Shown in pieces: positions 7,856 to 15,253 of a DNA stretch of 15,253 bases. A program made the translations under genes and the position numbers. A model generated the notes under the pieces. It was not told where the DNA came from and did not search any database. It was given only the letters and a program-made list of their open reading frames with translations. Each line of letters opens with the position of its first letter. Positions within the stretch are counted from its first letter, which is position 1. The DNA lies in NCBI GenBank assembly GCA_013054445.1, contig JAAMPI010001378.1, forward strand, positions 1 to 15,253, in the 5' to 3' direction. Origin of the DNA: Cudoniella acicularis. Lineage: Eukaryota; Ascomycota; Leotiomycetes; Helotiales; Helotiaceae.

Positions 7856-7885
7856 CCATCCGCCATCCATCCGCCATCCATCCGC
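7856..7885. repeat. 11-bp repeat CGCCATCCATC
   Basis: Two exact tandem units (7861-7871 and 7872-7882) are flanked by partial copies. It lies in gene-less DNA. Confidence 0.85.
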
Positions 7886-8300
7886 AACGGGCGCGTGCAG
7901 ACTCTGCAGATTGCTGCAGACAGCATGTTGAGCTGCCCACTCGCTCATCGCGATGCGCTGAAGCAGGCCTCGAATTCAAGCCGTCAAGCCTTCAACCGTC
8001 TGATCTGAATCTGATCTGACGCCGGGAGCGGCGGGGCGAGGGTTTGTCTTCCCCACCACCCATGGCCACTGTCCACTGGCCAGCATGTCACACAGTCCTC
8101 TCGATTTATTATCCCTTGGCCGGCGATCGACGGACGGCATCTGGCTCCTGTTCATGTTGTCCTGGACTCCTGGCTGCGCTGCGTCCTATTGCGTCCTTTT
8201 GTCGGGAGCTACGGCAGGCGCCACGACGACAACAACAAATCCCAATCGTAATCCCAGGCCCCGCAGATTCATCCTCTTCGTTCCAACGTTCCACCATCCC

Positions 8301-8356
8301 ATGCTCTCCCATGCTCTCCCATGCTCTCCCATGCTCTCCCATGCTCTCCCATGCTC
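8301..8356. repeat. 10-bp tandem repeat ATGCTCTCCC, five full copies
   Basis: Five identical 10-bp units run from 8301 to 8350, followed by a partial unit. The exact identity suggests recent expansion. Because 10 is not a multiple of three, the array would read as a changing peptide in any frame, which argues against it lying in a conserved protein. Confidence 0.95.
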
Positions 8357-8640
8357 CCACGAGTTCCCACCCAAAAATGCTTGCAGCTGCCTCTGCAGCG
8401 TTTCCTAGATGCAGTCTACGGCCTGCGTACGGCATCGGTCCAGGATATCCTCAACACCAGCAGCAACATCAGCAACACGCGACAGCTCAAAATAGATCGC
8501 CAAACACTCGTCGCTCCTCCGCATAGAGAACGAACGTTATTGACGATTCATCTGATCAGAGCAACAATGCGCCTATTCTCCGACCTGGACTCCGAGCTGC
8601 CTCAGAGCCCAATGCAGCTAGGTCGGTGACATTTCTGCGC

Positions 8641-11600
8641 ACTCGTTAGGTCGCACGCTACGAAATCTCCAGGGCCCAATGTCGCTGGTGACAGGGAGCG
8701 CCATCCCTGAAAGGTACGCCCAATTTGCTGGTGGAGGGGCCCATCGAGGTCTGTGAGAGCGGATGGCGGGGCTAAGGCGCGTCACTGAACTGACGCCAGC
8801 GAACGACATCGTTCCCCCAAACCGCTGCCGTTCAGCGCTCCCGCGTCTAAAGCTCACTGCACAGTAGTGCGCCCGTCCGAACGTCGCATAGGCTCTACCA
8901 AACCCTCGGTCCATGGTCCGTTAGCCGTTCTGACAGCTTCTCGCTTCTCACAGACTTGCAGACTCGGACTTCCACACTCGCAAAAGAACGTGGATACGAC
9001 ACACACAGCGTTCCTGCGCAGGGACCTCCCGTTCGTTCTTGAGACGCCGAATCTTTTTGGCACCATTTTTACCACTTCGGGATCGGCGCTTTCCAACAAA
9101 GCGATGGTAAATTTATATTACGGCTCCGCGCTATTGCCTTGCCAAATTGCCAATAGTTCATCCAAATTCGTCGTCTAAAATGCACAGGGCAGAAGGCGAA
9201 GCCACAACATCTAAACTTCCCACGTTGTCCAGGCATTTGGTCCTCTTACTTGATCGGTTATACGCCGGGAACCGTGGCTGATTTTGGCAGTACATGTCAT
9301 GCATGCCATTTCTCCCCTTTCAGCAGAAACGGCGTCGTGGAGGTGAGGATCGCAAGCTCGGACTTCATGCATCCGTTGGCTGGGGTCGAGTCAGGTCTTC
9401 AAAATATCCTTCAAGTCGCGAGTGAGAGCCTGGTTTGGCACGCCAAAACCCTTGTGCATCTCTATCCTTGTGGCGGGGTCGCGTTTTGAGTCTTCCATAT
9501 CGATTCCAAAGTCGGGAGAATACTGGATAGCCCGCAAGGCTGCATTCGCCGAATTCAGGACCACGCAAATGACGCACGAAGCCCGTTCCAAACAATGGTA
9601 CGGCTGCCAACCAAACAGCCCATCACGAATCTCGAGTTTTCAGCCTTGAACAAATTTTGAACCAAATATCAATCCTCCGTACAGCTGTCTTGGTCGCGTA
9701 GCCGAATATCGATGACAGAGCGAGGACCACTGGCGGAAAATTTTCTCATTGAACAACTGCATGTCAGTCCAAGCTCGAGCTCGAGCACGATTGATAATTT
9801 CCCGCCATCAAAATCGAAGGGCACCGTGAGCTCCGTGAGTGCGGAGCGGAATATTATTATTAGACACTATTGATTTCATGGGTCGCGATCGTGAACGCGA
9901 GAGGCCTACCCGCGATTTTTCTGGCGTATATGACAATCATGTTATACAGACGGTGATTCGTTTGTTATGCAGCCGAGTGAAAGTTCGGGGCCAAACCCTT
10001 GAGCCTCGTGGCGGTGGCATCATCTCGCGCCTATTATTTTCTGTACGGTTTTTGTATAGTTTCTTATCGCCGGGAGATCTCATCTAATCTCACGGCTCTC
10101 CACGGCCCCTTTTACGACACCGTTAAGCTTCCGAGTCGGGCCTCTTTACCGGCAGCCTAATCCGTACAGACAGGCGTACTAGCGCAGGGTTCGGAGGGAT
10201 ACCGGTACCTATGTGTCCATTCCAAGTGGCAGAAGGTTGAAGAGAATTTAAATTCTAATATGCACGAGTAAGACGAGTTGAGATGACCTTCCTCTCTAGA
10301 AGTTCAATTCCGGCTGCCATCTAATTTGCAGATTGCCGGATGCGAACCTTTGCAGCAGCGTTAACCTCTTCCAGCCGATAAAATTTGTCAGCCCGATTAA
10401 ACGTGAACAAAGCGGTCTCCACTATCGGATTTTGGAGCAGAGCGTGCAACACATTGATGAGGTCTGTCGAAATGAAGCCTCGTAACAGACGTTTCCCGGG
10501 AATGACTTCATTCTTTCGTCTCACATGGGATGAAAGTGGGACGACGAGGAGACCACCGCGCTCTGATCTCGAACGGTTGGCCCGATTATCTTTCATCGAT
10601 GTGGAAGCTGTGCCAGTGAGGATATTATTCGTCGCCAAATGCGGGGGCCGCAATGCATTGTTGAGGGCGCACGAAACGCATGCTTTGCAGAGGAAGGCAT
10701 AACGATTCATTTCAACGGAGAAATATTTCCTTCACACGAGCCCCTAGGCGGCCTTGTTGGGCCAATGACCAAGATGACCCCGACGCAGTCGGAGCCTCTG
10801 TGCGCAATTTCATGCAATACAATTCAAGGTGCTAGGCGTGGTTTCTGCTGTGGTTTGATCAAACTTTGTTCGAACTCTGCATGTCAAGCAATTGTACAGC
10901 TGCAAACTCCATGAAATCAAGACGCGAGTCAGAAATGACGCCAACAGGCGCGAGCCCTTGACTCTTGTCGCACCGTGCCTGTCGTTCTTATATTTAGATT
11001 ATCCGGCACAGCGGTTCAGTACAGCGTCGCCTTCAAGTGGCGCAGATCCTGCTCGGATGTCTTTTGGTAGCGAAAGCCTGAAGGGGAGCCATCCCTGGAC
11101 CCGATGTTGACGATCGTGGTGAGCCCCTCAACCCCAGCAGGGCTGGGCAATAGTCCATGCCCATGCCCTATAATAGAGAACCTGAACGCCCCAAGCGCAG
11201 GTTTTGCGTGTTTAATTTCATCGTTATGCTTCATTGACGGTCGTGCACCGCATCCCCATTCTATTGAAAACTCCAAACTGCATCCAAACTGCAGAGAGGC
11301 TGAAGCGCTCCGATCGCGTGGGTCATGAGAAACTGCAGTCTGCAGTTTTAACCTTAGCGTTCTGTCTAATAATATGTGTAGGAAACTCAAGTATCAAAGC
11401 GCTCGATTTGAAGCCCACTCGACCGTTGGACTATCCAGCGAAATCGATAAAAGCACCTGCTATCGCACGCCAGCATCAGCCTCCTACATCTTAATGCCCA
11501 GGCTAAGAATGAGGATCACGGCAATGTCCCCGTGCCGCAAGACTCAATGCCATGTTCGTGGCGTATTTGCCATGGAGAAGCGTTTATGAGGCTGACCTTA

Positions 11601-12400
11601 ACATTCAGCGTTGGACTGATTTGATTACATGCCTGCACTGCCATGGAAACTACAAAGATGTTCCCAGTCTGCACAACCATTGAATTTCTTACCTGGCTCA
11701 CGCTGCGAAAAGTGTCGTTGTTGTACTCAATGGATCGTATTACTCGTACCTTGACCAACCAGAACATGAATCAGGGACAATATTCTTTTTTTTTTTATTG
11801 GAAGTCGCTTCAGCAGATTTCGGCGATGGAGGGAGACCGAAATTACCCGCTTTTGTGGTTGAATACCTTATGATGAGCTTTTTGGTATTAGTTTAAGTCA
11901 GGAAGAAGTGCCTCCGTACCGCCAAAAGTACCCTTATTCTTTCGAACTGATTGCTCATACAAATGTACATGATATATTACTAAACAGCGGGAAGTGCTCC
12001 GTCCACTCTTTAGTCAAGATCACCATGCACTTTAGCGGCTTCAGCCAACATCTTACGTGCAGCAAGTTTAGTTCAGGACCGAGTGAACGGATTCGTTGAA
12101 GCTTCACCAGCCACTCTCCTAGCTTTGACACCTGCCACATTTACAGTTGCGAACGCAATTTCAGGATGATTCAATAGACTCGAAACCAGGCCAGATGGAG
12201 AACTTTTTAATTTCCTTTCATGTATATTGATTTTGAAAGGCAATAGTTTTATATCGAAGAGTATTCTGCCAGCTCTTCAATAGCGGCTCTTAAAAGGTAT
12301 CGGCGTCTACCCATATGCCAACCGCCGAACACTTAGATCTTCCCAGCGATCTTCAAGTATCCACAGATCAACAATGCTATTCCTGCTTCGTTAAGCACGC
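8641..12400. other. Long gene-less region, mixed composition
   Basis: I find no gene, RNA gene, transposase or reverse-transcriptase motif here. Open frames of up to about 130 codons exist on both strands (such as 10321-10710 minus), but their lengths are what chance allows and their translations lack recognisable motifs. A 12-nt T run occurs near 11786-11797. A 14-bp palindrome lies at 9773-9786. Decayed transposon sequence is possible but is not shown by anything I can read. Confidence 0.4.
9773..9786. repeat. 14-bp palindrome GCTCGAGCTCGAGC
   Basis: This is a perfect self-complementary sequence built from overlapping GCTCGAGC units. It contains two XhoI-type CTCGAG cores. No gene is adjacent. 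Confidence 0.8.
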
Positions 12401-13100
12401 TGAGAGAGTTTGATATTTCAAATACTTTACATGATGCGTGTCGTTCCGGGCTGCTGGTGCAGCAGCTGGGACGATTTTAGTAGTTCGAATTGATGCCCGA
12501 TTATATAACCAGATTGCAACGTTTCTCATCCTTGCGGGTCTATATCGAGGTCGCATTATTCTGAGTCTTGGCCTACTAAGGTGTTTTGTGCTTTCTTGTT
12601 ACGTGGAGCGTCCTATAGAAAGACCCGACTGGTGGGGCTTTTGACAAGAGTATACAAGCGTTTTCTGGTCGGCTTTTGAGCTTCTGAATTCAACGAACTT
12701 GGTATCACATCGGCGAAGGGGGTGTTTGTCTGAATCGTTTCTTCGGCACTCTCCAATCTTGCACTTTCATATTCGGCCATTTAACGTTCGCTTTGTTTCT
12801 TTCTTCATTGAGAAAATATTTGTAGAAAATTTCTATATGTATTTTCGTGCATTTAGTAGTTTTAAATTGCACGATAAAATAATTTCTCTGTGTTCTAATT
12901 ATATATTCTATCTCTGAAGACTAAGCAATCGTTAAGGCCAAGGTTAAAGTGGGAGTTTACTATATATTGAAACAGGAGCTAGACTGTTGAATAAACCTTC
13001 AATTTTCGAAAGTACTAGTGAATTTGATCTGGGAGCCACATTAGTGGACATCGCAGGCAACAAAATATTCAGTCAATCATGTCAGGAATATCTATGACAT
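12400..13100. other. AT-rich gene-less block
   Basis: Composition drops sharply here. By direct count 12781-12900 has 30 G+C in 120 bases (25 %), against clearly GC-rich DNA at 5.2-6.6 kb. No coding frame is supported. Possible explanations are a decayed repeat altered by C-to-T mutation, a matrix-attachment-like segment, or plain intergenic drift. Confidence 0.5.
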
Positions 13101-14282
13101 TGATAGTCTCGTGATTTTCATTGAGGAGTCTAAGCAGACTAAGCTAGAGCCTTGTGTGTTTTTCATTGTGGATTTCCGTTGCGTAATAAACCTCGTGCTA
13201 CTTGTCAAACACTTCCGCCCTGAAGGTATACAACGATAACTTCTAGTTCGCCTCATTGCCTCTCATCAGCACGACTGGCAGCAAGTCTTCGGGGGTATCC
13301 TTTCAAGTCTCAAGCCACCAATGTCACGGTGGATCGTTGGCATCTTGAGAAGCTCTCTTGTTGAACCCCATTCTTCAAGCCACAATCCCAATCAGGAACG
13401 TGTCCTTCCTGTCACCCCAAAAGAAGGACGTTCACCAAGCCACCCAATCACCCCTGTCTCTAAAACCCCGAAAGAGCAATGACTGCATCTCGCAGTCTTG
13501 GCGTAAAGAAGCAAAACCATTTGTCCAAGACAGAGACCAATAAATTTCCGCCCCACGATTGCCACCGATGAGAAGTTTTCCGATCGAAAAAGAAAGCACG
13601 GATGAGATCACTGACTCGGGGGGTAAGATACACATGTCTCGGAGGCGGAAAGGAGGGAAGCAAGCAGCGGCACAAGGACTGCATGCTTAAGGTTGTGGGC
13701 GGGCAGAGCCCTTTTCCTTTTTTTCCCCTCGCAGAGTTATTCGGAGAATGGGATGAGACAACCAACTGAGGCGACCGTCAGACACACAGTGGGATGTATA
13801 GGATAGGATAGGCAACGGTTGCCCGACTCCCCGGGTGAGTGCTCTGTTTTAGATTGTGTCATCACATTAATTAAAAATAAAAACGCACACCGTCTGCACA
13901 TTTCAATGGCGGTGAGATAACGGTGCGTAATATGTTTCTCCGAGGAACACCCAGATGCCGTGAAAAGCATGAGACAAGGGAAAGTCGTTGATGATCTCTA
14001 TCCTTTTCCCGCTAATTCTAGAATACCACTCACTCTGACACGTAGGGGTCTCAATTAAAGGGGGAGGCCTGGAGGCGGGAGAGCCGATTGTTTCGATTAA
14101 GACGCCACTTAAGCCGAAATTATAAATATCTGGAGGTCAAGGACTTTAGAGCGGGGGCCGAGAGCTGTTACTTGTGCCCGTACCGTCGGGTCTAGACCTG
14201 GAGCCTTAACCCCTGAAGCGAATAAGGCCTTGATTAAACATCCTAGAAGACTCACACTGAAGCAAGACGAAAATTGGATTTG

Positions 14283-14296
14283 GAGAGCCGGCTCTC
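14283..14296. repeat. 14-bp palindrome GAGAGCCGGCTCTC
   Basis: A perfect self-complementary sequence. One half (GGAGAGCCG) recurs at about 14079-14087. It could be a binding site for a dimeric factor; nothing else supports a function. Confidence 0.8.
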
Positions 14297-14778
14297 TCCT
14301 AAGACCATTCATTGCTACTACTCATAGTCTGTAACATCCCTGATTTCGAACACTTTCGAACCCTGTGTTCTTGATTCCTGAAAGCAACTAAAGACAAAGT
14401 GTCACATACCCTCCGGCAATTGGGCTAACTTCCAAGCAAAACTTAATTATCTTCATCACATCCTTCAAACACGAGATCCTGGTCTTCCGGTTTTCCCCTC
14501 CCCCTTAACCCCACGATCCCGCGAACTCGGCACAAACAGGGCACACAATTCCCCACCGGCATCCTCCGATCTTTCACTCCCGTCCCGTACTGTAGCCCGA
14601 GCATTGAGGCATGAATGAAGAATTACGGAATTTTCCGCTCTTCCCGTGGTGCTAGCCTCCAAGTCCAGTGCTCTAACAAGCTTAATCTTCACTCCAGACC
14701 TTCTTTACCTAGCACAAGACACATGTTTGAAAGTCACGATCCCTATACCCTAGCAGTTCGTTCGCGACCCCGTAACTT

Positions 14779-14783
14779 TATAA
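14779..14783 (+). promoter_or_regulatory. Candidate TATA element of the right-edge gene
   Basis: TATAA within ACTTTATAACACC lies about 120 nt upstream of ATG 14900. It is followed by a CA- and CT-rich stretch (CACATACACACATCTTC), a usual setting for fungal transcription starts. The motif is short and could be chance. Confidence 0.3.
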
Positions 14784-14899
14784 CACCACATACACACATC
14801 TTCAGACTCGCATGCGGCATGCATACAGCACATGCACATGCAGCTACCCTTCTCTCCTAGCCTGGTCCCTACCTGCATAATCACTGCAGATCCCCAACA

Positions 14900-15253
14900 A
14901 TGTCGAAGCCGCCACGAACGAGCCCCTTACTATTGATCCACGAACACATTCCGAGTGAGTGAAGTGCTACAACATGGTGGACATGCGTATTATACATGAC
15001 ATGAGTGAATGCTGAAGATACACGTGCGAAAGAACGAACAAGCGAATACTTACTAGAAATACGTTCATTCTAGATGAACAAAGTATATATTTTTTTCTTC
15101 ACTTTCTCTTTGCCAGGCTGTAATCACCTACTCACCCCCTTCCTACCAGCCTTCATCAGCCCCAAACCCAACCGCGGCAGAGACCCCTACCCCCCCGTCC
15201 ACTCCCACCCAAGCAATCCATCCCGCACACGTGATCGCCCACCCTTCCAACGA
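14900..15253 (+). CDS. 5' part of an unrecognised, probably spliced gene, cut by the window edge
   Basis: Proposed join: exon 1 14900-14954, intron 14955-15116, exon 2 15117 to the window end. ATG 14900 has a strong fungal context (CCAACAATGTC). Eighteen codons follow (Met-Ser-Lys-Pro-Pro-Arg-Thr-Ser-Pro-Leu-Leu-Leu-Ile-His-Glu-His-Ile-Pro) and then A|GTGAGT, a near-perfect donor. The acceptor TTCTCTTTGCCAG comes after a long pyrimidine tract. The implied frame in exon 2 (Ser-Cys-Asn-His-Leu-Leu-Thr-Pro-Phe-Leu-Pro) stays open for 46 codons, most ending in C, as in expressed ascomycete genes. A second frame in exon 2 is also open, so the frame relies on the exon 1 phase. I do not recognise the family. 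The gene points away from the zinc-cluster regulator across the long spacer. Confidence 0.45.
14955..15116 (+). other. Probable intron 1 of the right-edge gene
   Basis: This is 162 nt, GTGAGT to GCCAG, with a strong pyrimidine tract (TTTTTTTCTTCACTTTCTCTTTG) just before the acceptor, described here by composition. A clear CTAAC branch site is missing; weak candidates are CTGAA near 15013 and TGAAC near 15075. Reading through from exon 1 hits a TGA in the fourth codon after the exon border, so the intron is required if the exon 1 start is right. Confidence 0.4.

Larger units (their letters stand above)
7493..8640. other. Gene-less, C-rich region with short tandem repeats
   Basis: Open frames on both strands (for example ATG 8062 to stop at 8526, plus) run through tandem repeats and have Pro/Ser/Cys/Gln-rich translations without domains. 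CAGCAGCAACATCAGCAACA-type strings near 8457-8480 add Gln codons in one frame. No product can be supported, although a short, poorly conserved gene cannot be excluded at 8062-8526. Confidence 0.35.
13101..14899. other. Gene-less region leading to the right-edge gene
   Basis: No coding region is supported on either strand. Visible items are an AGGAT repeat at about 13800-13812, a 14-bp palindrome at 14283-14296, and a GCATG/CACATG-rich stretch at about 14811-14842. The last 150 nt probably include the promoter of the plus-strand gene starting at 14900. Confidence 0.4.

Noticed and set aside
8062..8526. 155-codon plus-strand frame starting at a Kozak-like ATG (CACCCATGGCC)
   Set aside because: It runs through the 10-bp tandem repeat in changing peptide phase and is otherwise low complexity. 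Kept as a remote possibility only.
9365..9610. Two overlapping minus-strand frames with protein-like appearance
   Set aside because: Both frames of the same DNA look equally plausible and both end quickly; no splice signals join them to further exons.
10321..10710. 129-codon minus-strand frame with CKACVSC near its start
   Set aside because: The two-cysteine string superficially recalls a zinc cluster, but the other cysteines and basic residues are missing and the rest matches nothing I know.
10866..10880. tRNA B-box-like GTTCGAACTC
   Set aside because: The flanking bases do not form a T-arm stem and no acceptor or A-box partner is present upstream.
15074..15253. 60-codon plus-strand frame with a Phe-rich, signal-peptide-like start
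   Set aside because: Its first part coincides with the pyrimidine tract of a likely acceptor site, so the hydrophobic start is probably intron sequence.

Overview
The window looks like nuclear DNA of a filamentous ascomycete (Pezizomycotina). The evidence is short spliceosomal introns with GTATGT/GTGAGT or GC donors and CTAAC-type branch sites, C-rich third codon positions, CT-rich gene-flanking DNA, and a zinc-cluster regulator of a typically fungal type. The class cannot be fixed from the sequence; a Dothideomycete-like fungus is a weak guess from the look of the regulator.

Layout. (1) At the left edge only the first 26 codons of a minus-strand gene are visible (1-79). Its upstream DNA carries a run of five AGGGG/CCCCT boxes that is also a G-quadruplex motif. 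(2) Positions 1507-4435, minus strand, hold the one gene that can be read in full: a 667-residue Zn(II)2Cys6 transcription factor with a GRPR (AT-hook-like) arm and a PAS-like domain. It is spliced as 725 nt + 8 nt + 1271 nt. The 8-nt microexon supplies the third zinc-binding cysteine and is the main result of this analysis. It lies between a 61-nt GC-AG intron and an unusually long 864-nt intron. A CGG-N4-CCG palindrome, the site type bound by zinc-cluster dimers, lies about 100 nt upstream of the start codon. (3) Positions 4436 to about 14899 form a spacer of roughly 10.5 kb between divergently oriented genes, with no gene I can support. It contains CT/GA-rich stretches, several short tandem repeats, potential G-quadruplex DNA, two 14-bp palindromes and a 25 % GC block near 12.8 kb. 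(4) At the right edge a plus-strand gene probably begins (14900-15253): a short first exon, a 162-nt intron, and a second exon open to the window end.

How it works together: the two minus-strand genes are in tandem, and the regulator and the right-edge gene diverge from the long spacer, which may be a large regulatory region. All three possible failures of splicing around the microexon (retention of either intron, or skipping of the exon) break the zinc cluster, so splicing alone could switch the DNA-binding form off. That is inference and needs transcript data.
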